From: Metopolophium dirhodum
Taxonomy: Eukaryota > Arthropoda > Insecta > Hemiptera > Aphididae
DNA: 64,000 nucleotides
Assembly (NCBI RefSeq): GCF_019925205.1
Contig: NC_083560.1
Span: 24,137,145 to 24,201,144, forward strand
Reading direction: 5' to 3'
The translations under genes were made by a program, and so were the position numbers. Below the pieces are notes generated by a model. It searched no databases. It saw only the letters and a list, made by a program, of their open reading frames with translations, and was not told where the DNA came from. Position 1 is the first letter of the stretch; every line of letters starts with the position of its first letter. This document shows positions 1 to 10,860 of this stretch, piece after piece.

Positions 1-1024
1 ATTTCATTTTTCATGTTCGTCCGTTACACTGCACTGTATTTCACTATAATGTTGTCGATATTTTGTCGATTTACTGTATATTTTCAAACTAAATAAAAGT
101 TCAAATGTGAGATATCATGGCATAATATTATCACGTAGATACCTAAAACAATTATAATTTACGTACCTACCTAGTTTTGGAATACAGTTTTCCAAAAGCA
201 TTTGATGCTGTGATTAAGTTTGAATGTATTTCGATTACTTATTCAGAACACTTTTATTTTATTTTATATTTATTGTTTTGCTGTAGTTCATAAATTATCT
301 CAATTATCATACATAGGTACCAAGACTGGGAAGTTAATGATTTTTTTTAACTCAGTTAAGTTAAATTAATATGCACCAATAACAAAAAGTTAAAACTTAT
401 AAGTTAATTTAATCATAGGTTAACTCAGTTAAGTTAAAAGTTAATACACACTTTTTATTAACTTATTATTAAGTGAAAAAAGTTAATTTGTTTATACAAC
501 GCTAGCGTACTTAATTTTTTTGAGATTAATTAAAAACAATAATTATTATTATATTCACCTGGTATGTATCGATACATATACTAGCAATAACAGACCATAC
601 TTCATCATTAGTCTACAGGCCTCAATACACGTTCCAAAACTTCTATATTAACACCTTCATGACACACAGAAAGTTCTTCAACTAGTTAGTTCATGTGTGG
701 GATCATGACGTTTGACAGACTTCAAATGTTTCGAAAAACCTCCTATAATATATCTTGTAGTCTTGGTAGTAATCTTGATACTTTCAGAAGAAAAAAAAAC
801 AGTCTTAGCTGATGATCTTTTTTTTCTGCTCGTAATTAAATGCTTGTTACGTGGTGAACTATGCCAGATGCCGGCAACATACCAGAACTTAAAATTTAAT
901 GATTCAATAATCAATAGTGATTAGTGAGCTAATGGTCCCTTAAACAAGATTTAGTGGCCCACGATTGATCAATTAAATTTATTAAATTGTTTAATAATGT
1001 GATATGGTACACAGCATAAATATA

Positions 1025-1110
1025 ATAAATATTTTCTATTTATTCTATGGTTTAGCCAACATATTATCTTGATATTTGTATTATAGTTTATATATATTAT
1101 AATATCACGC
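1025..1110 (+). repeat. ~86-bp direct repeat, copy 1
   Basis: This stretch, containing ATGGTTTAGCCAACATATTA, recurs at about 2049-2134 with about one substitution. A GGTATACCTAAATA motif lies near both copies (about 1120 and 1952), so the repeated unit is probably part of a larger, rearranged dispersed element. No coding capacity is seen. Confidence 0.75.
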
Positions 1111-2048
1111 ATATATACCATGGTATACCTAAATATAGTATTTTAAAATTTAAATTACATACATCTAATTAATTTGTTGATTTTTCACAAATATACAAAA
1201 ATTCTAACTGGAATAATATTAATTATTTATTTTATTTCGTATTACCTATTATTTATTATGTTAGTATCTATAATTTTACGTTGACCTATTGTCCATGCAT
1301 TATAAAAAGTAGCGTGAATTGTACATTATGGCAGATAATTTGTAACAGGAATATTTTATTATAACAATAATATTATTATCTATCGTGCTATTTATAACGG
1401 CTTGTGGCCCGCATAATAAATTAATAATGTGTTATTTAAAAACAAAACATAATATCGGTAATCCATGACGATAACATTGTTTTGCAAAAATAGGATATCG
1501 TCAAATATATTGAAATAAATGTCGTATACTTTTGAAGACCTATGATCAAAAAAAAGTTCTATAGGTAATTCTACAATTAAGTTTTTATATTAAATTTGAA
1601 TTCATTGATAAATCATTGTATACGTCACGATGAAATATGATTTTAAGCGGAAACTCAATGTTAATTTATATTGTTATTGCCTATGATTAGTTATTAGAAC
1701 TAATTTTTGCCAAAACAAATCCCACATAATATAAAATATATCATATAATATTAATTATTAATTTAATATTTCCAGTTGTTGTCTTAAGAGGATGTCACAC
1801 CCGCATTTGTTGTCTCTGCTGAAAGACATAGCATAAACTGTTTTAACAAATGAAAAAAACCAAAAAACCAAATGCTTAGAAGCAAATAACTTGTATTGTA
1901 TTTATGTTATCTAAAATATGAGCACGCTGATGCATATAATGATAAGTTCACGGTATACCTAAATACATAATAAAATTATAGCTTAAAATGTGTTTAAAAA
2001 TTTATTACGAAAATGTCATTGTGTATAATCTAGGGACACGTAAATATC

Positions 2049-2134
2049 ATAAATATTTTCTATTTATTCTATGGTTTAGCCAACATATTATCTTGATATT
2101 TGTATCATAGTTTATATATATTATAATATCACGC
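2049..2134 (+). repeat. ~86-bp direct repeat, copy 2
   Basis: Second copy of the repeat at about 1025-1110, in the same orientation and about 1.02 kb downstream. It is nearly identical through ATAATATCACGC, after which the two flanks diverge. Confidence 0.75.
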
Positions 2135-2279
2135 TTTTGTTTTACCTAACCTAGTAGAGGTACGTAGATATTTAAAATAACTATTGTATAATTGAAATAT
2201 CAAATATCTCTGGACTAACGTGTTGACAATTGACATAATATGCGTCTGATTTAAGATATCATCACTTATAATTATATTT

Positions 2280-3940
2280 TTAGATTCTGAGCGAAGCGAT
2301 GAATGTATTGATTCTACAATGATGTGTGTTTTTTTTTTTATTTTTTTTTTATTTTTGTGTCTGTCATCACCTTTTAGGACAGTAAAAGTGCTTGGATTTT
2401 CTTCAATAGTAACTTTTCTGATAGGAAAGTGAATCTGTTGGTACTTTGGGGGGTCAAAAGTAAAAATGTCCCAGTAGTTTTCACAAGCGACGTGAAAAAC
2501 AAAAGAAAATTTAAGGAAAAACGGGAATTTTTACGCAAAATCTGTTTTCGAGAAAATCGATTTTGGTTTATGGTGTAACTCTAAAACAAATGACCGTAGG
2601 GACATGAAATTTTGACTGAATGATTATATTAGCATTTTCTATACACCATAAAATTTACAAAATATTTTGATTCTTTTTGAGCTGTTTACGGACATTTTCA
2701 GTTTCCATCTTTTTTAGTTTTTTTTCTATAAATATCAATTAAATGTTATCTGTTGGTTAAAAAAGCTTGAGAATTTAATAGAAGGCTCCTAGGTTATTAT
2801 TTCAAAGGCAGATGATAAAAATTAAAAATCCTTAGTCACAGTTTTTATTTATAAGCATTTACAGTTCAAATCATGACAAAATACGGAAAAATCACGAAAA
2901 CTAGCAAATTATTTTGTGTTGAGAATTTATAAAAATGTTTCTTTTTAAATCTAAGATTTGAAAATGTAATACAATATTATATATAAGTTTGTTCACCTTT
3001 ATCATAAAAAAAGTGTGTACAAGAAAGTCAAATTCAATTTTTATGAGCGTGCTACGTACGGGATCTCTCTACTCCGCCACTACACATAGTTATAATATAC
3101 AAATATCTAATATACTACAGTAACACATAGGTCATAGATAGTCGAAATGATGTCTGTGTTGTGCACGAGACCATGGGAGAGCAAAATTATAATTGTTATA
3201 ATAACGGCCAGTTCAAATATTGACAAAATTTATCAAATTTAAAATTTAATATTTATTTTGAAATTAAAAATTAATAAAATATTATATATAAATTACTTTA
3301 TTCACAATAATATCGTCAAATATACTTGGTAATATCATAGGCTGACTGACCGTTTTCGCTTAGAATCTTTTTTTTTATACAATGATATTATATCATTGAA
3401 TTCAAATTTAACACCATCCATTATAGTGCCCCACTTGTAACCTACTGTACAGCAGAGTGACATCCACTTACCCACCTTTTTTTTCTATGAATGTCAATAA
3501 AACTTTATTTGTGGGGTAAAAAAGCTTAAAAATGAATACAAGGCTCCTACTATTTGAAAAATATTAAAAATCCTTAGTCACAGTTTTTATTTATAAGCAT
3601 TTAAAGTTCAAATCTTAACAAAATATGGAAAAATCACGAAAATTGGCAAATTATTTTGAGTTGAAAATTCATAAGAATTTTTCTTTATAAATCTAAGATT
3701 TGAAAATGTATTAAAAGATTCCTCATAAGTTTGTCTACAAGCAAATCAAATTAAATTTTTATGAGCGTTTAAAATTCATATATTTTCAACATTTGATATT
3801 CATTCGATTTCTCATGTAACGATTTTATTATTTTATTGTAATAAAAAACGAATGATTGGTAGATCCTTGAAAATTTCAATGAATGTTTATATTAGCATTT
3901 TCTATACACCATACAATTTTTAAATAGTTGTAACAAAGTA
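2280..3940 (+). repeat. Dispersed repeat family, forward copy (composite)
   Basis: The block starts near GATTCTGAGCGAAGCGATGA and holds two related sub-blocks (about 2690-2950 and 3475-3720), each with AAAAAAGCTTRA, AAGGCTCCT, a CCTTAGTCACAG-type motif and a TTATAAGCATTTA segment. Related sequence recurs near 13,945-14,160, and in inverse orientation at about 57,000-57,920. The part around 3328-3470 matches the reverse complement of about 57,000-57,150. There is no coding frame. This looks like a non-autonomous mobile element family. I infer aphid origin from general familiarity and cannot name the family. Confidence 0.65.
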
Positions 3941-4179
3941 CATAAAATTCATCACATTACATTCAAAATTAGTTTTATTGATAAGTCCTTCGTCCTCAAG
4001 TTTTATTACGAGATTTTCAATTTTCTACAAAAGGTCTTCCATAATAATCATTAAATCGATCGCCGATAATTTTCAACTTTCAGCTTTCTTTATATACGAG
4101 TTTATAGTTTTTAACTGACTACACAAAAACGTATGCCATAATAAAGCACTTTCGTTTTCAAAAAAAATGTTGAGGGCAT

Positions 4180-4503
4180 TTGAACAATTTTTTTGAGACA
4201 AAAAACATGATGTACAAGACATTTTCCGCGCAAATAATACGTACCTATAGCAATAGGAATACGCATCAAAATAGACAATTTAACAATAATAATCAAAACA
4301 CAGCGTACAACTATCGTAATAACAACAATAACAATAATATAAACAGAAACAATACCTACGATAGCAATACTAATAGAAACCCAAATCCGAGGAACAACAA
4401 TTTTAATGTTAGGTGTTGTCATACGTGCAATCGCGAAGGACATTTTGCGTCACAATGCCGAATGAACAATGTCGCGTATAATATTAGACCACCCGAAAAA
4501 TGA
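4180..4503 (+). pseudogene. Retroelement Gag fragment with CCHC zinc knuckle
   Basis: The 107-residue frame has a very Asn-rich middle (runs of N encoded by AAT/AAC) followed by a zinc knuckle, C-HTC-NREGHFASQC, which fits C-x2-C-x4-H-x4-C. Such knuckles bind nucleic acid in the nucleocapsid part of LTR-retrotransposon Gag. No protease, reverse transcriptase or LTR is visible next to it, and the downstream sequence has no recognisable pol. I read it as a stranded gag remnant. A cellular CCHC protein is possible but less likely given the setting. The start codon shown is simply the first in frame. Confidence 0.55.
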
Positions 4504-4694
4504 GCATGTTAAACCTAATGGAAACCCACCATCTAGTATGCAAAATAGACCACAATATAACTCATAGTCACGACCCAGTAGCGGATGCAACTATCACCAA
4601 ATGTTTATTTAATTATATTATAAAGGATATGGGACCAATGCAGTTAATATATAACTTATGCGAAACAGATTTAGTAATAAAACAATTGTATTAA

Positions 4695-7254
4695 TCAGGA
4701 GTGTCAATTCAATAATGCAGACTATACCTATAATTGGGAATCAGGGAGTACCTAAGTAAGATTCTACATACTTGAATGGACATACTCTAGTTAAGAAATA
4801 GATAACCTTTTAACTAACGATTCAATCATTAAAACAAGAAGGAACCATATAAGACCAATAGAATATAGGACGGATATATAAATATGTAATAAATGTTATA
4901 ATTTTATAATTTTAGGTAATAGCATAAGTATTTACATATATAAACTTGTAATAGTTATAATAATTAAATTATATAAATGTAACAGAATACATATATTAAC
5001 CACACATATATGACCACCATGTACTAACACTAGACTAAGAAGAAAATGTAAAACAAAAGAAACTATATACTTATATAGTTAGTTAGTCAATATCCATATT
5101 CATAAGAAATTACAAAATTATTATTTACAATAACCAAAAAAAAATAATAAAATTATTTAAATATGTTTGAACCTATTCCTTTTTTAGTTGTGCCAGTGAA
5201 TCTGGCGACCAGATTACCACTCAGCAGGCATTCGTATAAAAATTACCGACTTGGTACAACACAGAAATGGCGGCAAACTGAAAATCGCCGGTTACAAACT
5301 TACCTACGGTAGCAAATAAGCATACTGTACATGGAGATCGCGAGCTCTCGTTGGCTGCAGTATTACGTTTGTGATAACATTATACAATTATCAATATTCA
5401 TTATTTGTTTATAATGTATATGACTCGTGAAAGTGAATATTGCTCATTTGTTCAACATTTCCTAGTCAGTAATTAACATCCTCAATTATTACGATTATTA
5501 AGGTATAAGAATAATGATGGTGTAGATAATACATAATATCTAGATAGTACATGGACCTCTAAGTTAGTTTATAGGTCTATGAGATTGTAGATAGGTATAT
5601 GGAAATTCCACTGAATGATTATATTCTCATATTCAATACACCATATAGTTTTGAAAATATTTTGACTTGTTTTGAGCTATTTACACCCTGGTCTTGTATT
5701 GACAGACAAAAAGTAATATAAAAATAATGACAATAAAATTTAAAATCGATGTTATACTCTCAAAAATATTATCCTTTATAATTTTTTATCTCACTTTAAG
5801 ATGACTAAAAAATAATGAAAAAAAAGATTTTAGGCAAAAGCTTTTTATCTATGTTGGGCATGGGTCTGTGAGAGCAAACAAGTATAATAAACTCTTAATA
5901 TTTTATTATTAACAAAAAAACTATTAAATTATGTTTATAGAATATTATTAATTACATATATAATATAAGTAATGATAAAAATCCAGACAAATATTTAAAT
6001 GTATTAAGTATAATCGGTTAACGCACATAAAAAAAGTGTACCTCACTAGTGTACCGCCTACTGACTTGAATATAATATTATACTTAATATAAAACTAAAG
6101 TGAAAATAATGAATTAAATATTTATCAAAATCCAAACTAGAAGTCAATGTGTGTTGAGGAAGATCTTCATGCGTGATATGGTACTTGTACTTGAAGTTGA
6201 ATTTATAACCTAAACTATAATATTTAATAATGTATAGTAAGAAATATTATATTTAATTATCAAACATGAGTTCCTATTTAATATATTCAAATTTATACTT
6301 TTTAAATTTCAATTCAACAAACAATTTGACAAAACAACTTATATTAATATATTAATTTGTGTTAAAGATTATACACGAGGCATGTATACCAGCCATTACT
6401 ATAGTTGTGAAAAATGAATCTGAAAATTTATTTAAGTTTTAAACTGGCTAGACCCAATTGTATACATAATAATAATAATAATAACAACAATCGATCGTTA
6501 CAGTAATATTATAGTTTTAATATTGGTGACCCAAACCTCTTGTTTAACTGTATTTAGTTATTCAACCTTAAAATTTCATATTTTATATTATATACATGAT
6601 AAATGGTTATCATGCATATCAAATTATCAAATAATGTAATATTTAATAATTTATACAGTGTCTGTCAGATGGTGGTGTTGGTGTTATTTGGTTTTAAACT
6701 AATGACATACTATCAGTTTTAAATTTTTTATTTACAATTGTAAAAAAATAATTAATAATTAAAAATATAGTGAACCACTTTTATAACAATAACTAAAAAC
6801 TATAAATACTTAATTTGTTCAAAAAAAATTTCAGCTGACAATTCCACCTTGGCCTATTTATGCTCGTAATCCACTCAAATGGCGAAAAGTAAAGAAAGTT
6901 AGAAAGTTAAGAATAACTTAACCTACGATGAGTATAAAGAAGATAAAAAGAAAGAAAAAAAGAAGACAAAGTGAACTAGTTTATAGAATTTTTTTTTAAT
7001 ACATTGTTTTTCCTATTATATTATATAATTTAAATCAATTATTTGAAATAAATTTATGCTACATATATGTTGTATTACAAGAATTTATAATTACATTAAA
7101 TATTATGATTATGGCAGGAACTTAAACCTCTTAAAAAACAAGAAAAATACTTCAAAAAATGGGGGGAAATAAGTGTTTGAAAATGTTATTGTGGTATAAA
7201 ATGTGATAAAATACACCAAAAGTTTTATGCACTCCCAAACAGTTATAAATGTTG
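4695..7254. other. Non-coding AT-rich interval
   Basis: No gene was recognised. There is a short simple repeat of AAT/AAC type near 6468-6492 and scattered fragments of dispersed repeats (around 5590-5680). Nothing else can be supported. Confidence 0.55.
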
Positions 7255-7259
7255 GTTAA
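7255..7259 (+). repeat. Target-site duplication (left) of copia element
   Basis: The five bases GTTAA directly before the 5' LTR are repeated directly after the 3' LTR at 9920-9924. A 5-bp duplication is the usual size for Ty1/copia integrases. Confidence 0.92.
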
Positions 7260-7624
7260 TGTTGAAATATACAATTAATATTAGTATTCAAACCATGTAA
7301 ACACACGTGCATGTACAATGTCGTTTTCTAATAGATACTTATGCAGCTACGATATAGCTGTGTAACACCTTTACTATCGCTTTCTATATTATATACGGAT
7401 ACGGGATGGCCTCGATTGTTCATATAAATAGGGCCTTTGATGTATGTAATAATCACTTGCACAGACGCTGTCATACCGAGTGTACGCGGTGTGTGCGTAT
7501 AATCACAGTTTAATTGTCCAGTTGTACGTTATTATATATTATACTTATACATAATCATATTGTCGTGTTATTACTTATTATATTAATGCTAACATCATTA
7601 GTCCGTCAAGTTCCACTTTCAACA
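7260..7624 (+). repeat. 5' LTR of copia element
   Basis: Begins TGTTGAAATATAC and ends TTTCAACA. A TATA-like box (CATATAAATAGGG, about 7421-7433) is followed by a likely transcription start in the next few tens of bases. It matches the 3' LTR over its full length except at two sites (near 7354, GCAGC versus GCAAC; and near 7501, TATAATC versus TATAGTC). Confidence 0.95.
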
Positions 7625-7638
7625 GGTTATGGGCCCAG
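7625..7638 (+). promoter_or_regulatory. Primer-binding site complementary to tRNA-iMet anticodon arm
   Basis: GGTTATGGGCCCAG follows the 5' LTR directly. It is the complement of the anticodon stem-loop of insect initiator-Met tRNA. Drosophila copia is known to prime from such an internal tRNA-iMet half molecule rather than from the tRNA 3' end, so this fixes the element type. Confidence 0.9.
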
Positions 7639-7696
7639 AACAATAGCCCAGAACAATAGCCCAGGACAATAGCCCAGGACATTAGCCCAGTCAATA
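7633..7696 (+). repeat. 13-bp tandem repeat grown from the primer-binding site
   Basis: Units of GCCCAGAACAATA occur in tandem at 7633, 7646, 7659 and 7672 (the later ones with GGACAATA or GGACATTA), and a shorter last unit begins at 7685. Each unit starts with GCCCAG, the last six bases of the primer-binding site. Confidence 0.92.
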
Positions 7697-7765
7697 ACCA
7701 AGACATACAGTCTAGTGGATTCGTGATCGAAGTATTTTTATATCTGTATTAACGCAGAAAACTAG

Positions 7766-9547
7766 TCGAAAACAAATAAAATATCCGTGTGCAGAGACAT
7801 TATATTCGAAGACGAATGTAATAATTATGAAAATGTAATTGCTGACACAATAGAGTTTACAGACACTCAAATTAATTCAACGGGCGTGCGTGAGAAGGAC
7901 GAAAACATAGTCGATGATAGAAATGTTATGGTTCTACGTGACAGGAATACACTTAAGAAGCCGGACAGGTATAATGTTCAGACTTTTATTGCTAACTGTG
8001 TCAGTCCATTGAATTATGATGAGGCAATAACTGGGTCAAACAAAAATGAATGGAATAATGCTATGAACGACGAAATTAATTCATTACACGAAAATCAGAC
8101 TTGGACTCTAGTCGTTTTGCCACAGGATAAAGTTGCATTACGAAATGCATGGGTGTTCAAAACAAAATATAAAACTGACGGTAGTATAGATAAATTTAAG
8201 GCCAGATTGGTCATTAAGGGTTGTTCACAGAAATATGGTATAGATTACCATGAAACATTTTCGCCAGTGGTCAGATACGAATCAATTAGGGCGATATTCG
8301 CAGTAGCAGCTGTGGAAAAATTAATACTACGACAATTCGACATCAAGACAGCATTTCTGTACGGAGAACTACAGGAAGAAATATACATGGTACAACCAGC
8401 AGGATACGAAGATGGATCGAATAAAGTATGTAAGCTTCAGCGTAGTTTATATGGCTTAAAACAAAGTCCAAGATGTTGGAATATACGTTTTAAGAATTTT
8501 TTGAATGCATTTGGTTTACAATGTACCGAAGCGGATGCATGTGTATTCAAAGCTGATAACAGCCAAATTATTCTTGCAATATTTGTTGACGATGGTTTAA
8601 TCGCGGCAGATAATGAAGATATTATAGAGAAACTTTTAACAAACTTGGAGAAAGAGTTTGAGGTTAAAAAGGGAAACTTAGAATATTTTCTAGGTATGCA
8701 GGTAAACTTAATGAAAAATGGTTCATTATTTGTGCATCAGACAAATTATGCATGTAGCATAATTAATAAATTTAATATGCTGGACGCCAAAGAACTTTCA
8801 ATTCCGATAGACAAATCACATACTATTGAACAAAAGGAAGAATCGGAGATATTAAGTGAAGAAATACCTTATAGGCAGGCAGTAGGTAGCTTACTGTTTT
8901 TATCACAGGTAACGAGACCAGATATAGCATATGCAGTAAACTTTGCTAGTCGTTACTTAGCAAAACCAACTAAAGCTCATTGGAACTTGGTAAAACGGAT
9001 TATACGATATGTCAAACGAACATTTAATTATGGCTTGTATTTTAATCACGATACACAACTGTCATTAGAAATATTTAGCGATGCAGATTACGCAGGTGAC
9101 GTTCAGACACGACGTTCAACGTCAGGATTTCTATTCAGATACGGGTCAAGCATAATTTCATGGACATCACAGAGACAACATTGTGTGTCATTGTCATCGA
9201 CAGAGGCTGAATATATTTCGGCCAGTGAAGCTGTAAAAGGGATCATGTGGATTACGTGGTTGATAATAAGCTTATCAAAAACAGGTGATAAACAACCGGC
9301 ATTATTCATTGATAATCAGAGTGCTATTCGTTTAGTTAAAAATCCGGAGTTTCATAAGAGGACAAAACACATAGACGTACGATATCATTTCATACGGGAG
9401 AAATACGAAGAAGGACAATTTCAACTACAGTACATTGGAACAGAGGACCAGATTGCGGACATTCTAACCAAGCCTTTGGTTAAGGAACGATTCGAGAAGT
9501 TGCGGTCAGCTGTAGGAGTGACTACAATTAAAGAAATTATTAATTGA
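7766..9547 (+). CDS. Copia pol remnant: reverse transcriptase - RNase H
   Basis: Open frame of nearly 600 codons with no ATG near its beginning. The frame opens after a TAG at 7763-7765, the reading from GTG at 7787 gives 586 residues, and the first in-frame ATG is at 7928. In Ty1/copia this region is the C-terminal part of a Gag-Pol polyprotein, so it is not expected to have its own start. Seen, numbering from 7787: an integrase-tail-like segment with KKPDRYN; RT from about residue 90; SLYGLKQSPRCWN in the palm; the catalytic box as FVDD (residues 266-269), where copia has YVDD; FLGMQV; RNase H with SDADYAGD (from 431) and SSTEAEY (from about 470); and a final ADILTKPL motif. The RT-RNase H frame is intact. 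With gag, protease and the integrase core missing, how it could be translated is unclear. Confidence 0.9.
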   Translation, partial: SKTNKISVCRDIIFEDECNNYENVIADTIEFTDTQINSTGVREKDENIVDDRNVMVLRDRNTLKKPDRYNVQTFIANCVSPLNYDEAITGSNKNEWNNAMNDEINSLHENQTWTLVVLPQDKVALRNAWVFKTKYKTDGSIDKFKARLVIKGCSQKYGIDYHETFSPVVRYESIRAIFAVAAVEKLILRQFDIKTAFLYGELQEEIYMVQPAGYEDGSNKVCKLQRSLYGLKQSPRCWNIRFKNFLNAFGLQCTEADACVFKADNSQIILAIFVDDGLIAADNEDIIEKLLTNLEKEFEVKKGNLEYFLGMQVNLMKNGSLFVHQTNYACSIINKFNMLDAKELSIPIDKSHTIEQKEESEILSEEIPYRQAVGSLLFLSQVTRPDIAYAVNFASRYLAKPTKAHWNLVKRIIRYVKRTFNYGLYFNHDTQLSLEIFSDADYAGDVQTRRSTSGFLFRYGSSIISWTSQRQHCVSLSSTEAEYISASEAVKGIMWITWLIISLSKTGDKQPALFIDNQSAIRLVKNPEFHKRTKHIDVRYHFIREKYEEGQFQLQYIGTEDQIADILTKPLVKERFEKLRSAVGVTTIKEIIN

Positions 9548-9554
9548 GGGAGGG
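9546..9554 (+). other. Polypurine tract
   Basis: GAGGGAGGG lies directly before the 3' LTR and overlaps the pol stop codon. This is the expected primer position for plus-strand DNA synthesis. Confidence 0.85.
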
Positions 9555-9919
9555 TGTTGAAATATACAATTAATATTAGTATTCAAACCATGTAAACACA
9601 CGTGCATGTACAATGTCGTTTTCTAATAGATACTTATGCAACTACGATATAGCTGTGTAACACCTTTACTATCGCTTTCTATATTATATACGGATACGGG
9701 ATGGCCTCGATTGTTCATATAAATAGGGCCTTTGATGTATGTAATAATCACTTGCACAGACGCTGTCATACCGAGTGTACGCGGTGTGTGCGTATAGTCA
9801 CAGTTTAATTGTCCAGTTGTACGTTATTATATATTATACTTATACATAATCATATTGTCGTGTTATTACTTATTATATTAATGCTAACATCATTAGTCCG
9901 TCAAGTTCCACTTTCAACA
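9555..9919 (+). repeat. 3' LTR of copia element
   Basis: The 365-bp LTR is near-identical to the 5' LTR and has the same TG...CA ends. Confidence 0.95.
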
Positions 9920-9924
9920 GTTAA
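9920..9924 (+). repeat. Target-site duplication (right) of copia element
   Basis: GTTAA, identical to the bases before the 5' LTR. Removing the element would rejoin GGTTAA to GTATTT. Confidence 0.92.
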
Positions 9925-10019
9925 GTATTTTTAAAACACGAGAAGAAATCTTGTGACCTGCCTTACCTTAAATTGTAATTATTTGCTATAAATCTTTTCT
10001 AACTTTAATTCTTTATTTT

Positions 10020-10860
10020 TATACAGGGTGCGAATACAAACATTTTCAATACGAAACTGGTAAAATATATTTGGCAAACTGTTACAAAACAATGATGTGG
10101 CAACTTAAGATCCATAACTATACTATCTGCAGTGTTGTTAACTCTTAATTTAGTCGTTATATTTGGTAAGTATACAGGATAATTTTAAATAATTTTAAAA
10201 TCTGCAATAGTGTTTAATTACTTTCCATAAGAAGTAATTGCTACCAATTACAAAACAACCGACCCAGATCCAACAACAACATTTTGTACTATTCAACAAT
10301 TTTCCATCATATACAAAAGTGAATGTTTGCGGAAAGTTACATGACTGTACAAAAATATCCAGTCCTATCTTTTGGTGCTTTTGATGGAAATTGAATAGAA
10401 GAAATTGATAAATATTTTTTTTTCTGAAGAAACAGACTGTATTGAATGTTCATCAAGAAGAAAACACATAGTCAATGCAAAATCTCATGTATTGATTGAG
10501 CTTTTGTCACTTCCAAAAGGTAAAATAAACTATCTTCATACTAAAATTATTATAAATTACTAAAATTCTTAAAAACAGATTGATTTATTAACTTGTATTT
10601 TGTAGAACTTGAAGCATCTACAAGTTCTAGAGACATTACTGAAATCTGTAATGTTCAACAAAATTATGCAAAAATAGTTTTTTGGAACTTGGAGGAAATT
10701 CCGAAAATATTAATAATACGAAGAAATACTAAAGAATAGTCAATAGTATGGTGAGATAATAATCAGTGGGAAGTGCATGACGACCTCAAAGATATAGCTA
10801 CAAATCCCCATGGAAATAAACAAAATGCAGAATTTTTAATATACACTATGTAAAGTTTTT
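10020..10860 (+). other. Possible decayed coding sequence, unrecognised
   Basis: Codon-like stretches appear in the plus direction around 10,430-10,520, reading ETDCIECSSRRKHIVNAK and ending at a plausible donor (CAAAAG|GTAAAA). Another stretch runs around 10,606-10,855 and is interrupted by TAG and TGA codons. I do not recognise the protein. It may be a relic of a gene or transposase, or chance. Confidence 0.25.

Larger units (their letters stand above)
1..4110. other. Gene-poor, repeat-rich AT-rich interval
   Basis: I see no convincing gene here. Short frames such as the one at 712-924 have no recognisable motif and sit in A/T-rich sequence. The interval holds a ~90-bp direct repeat (about 1025-1110 and 2049-2134) and copies of dispersed repeats from about 2280 onward, recognised because the same sequence recurs elsewhere in the window. 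Confidence 0.6.
7260..9919 (+). mobile_element. Internally deleted Ty1/copia LTR retrotransposon
   Basis: Complete LTR-to-LTR element of 2660 bp: two 365-bp LTRs (TG...CA), a copia-type primer-binding site just after the 5' LTR, a polypurine tract just before the 3' LTR, and GTTAA duplications outside. The LTRs differ at only two positions by my reading, so the insertion is recent. Autonomous copia elements are usually about 5 kb. Here gag, protease and essentially all of integrase are absent, while reverse transcriptase and RNase H remain open. It therefore cannot encode its own particle or integrase, and was probably mobilised in trans or deleted after insertion. Confidence 0.95.

Noticed and set aside
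4111..4443. 110-codon minus-strand frame
   Set aside because: Antisense to the Asn-rich gag fragment. Its Ile/Val-rich sequence is the complement of AAT/AAC codons.
9103..9309. Minus-strand frame in the copia pol
   Set aside because: Shadow of the RNase H region.
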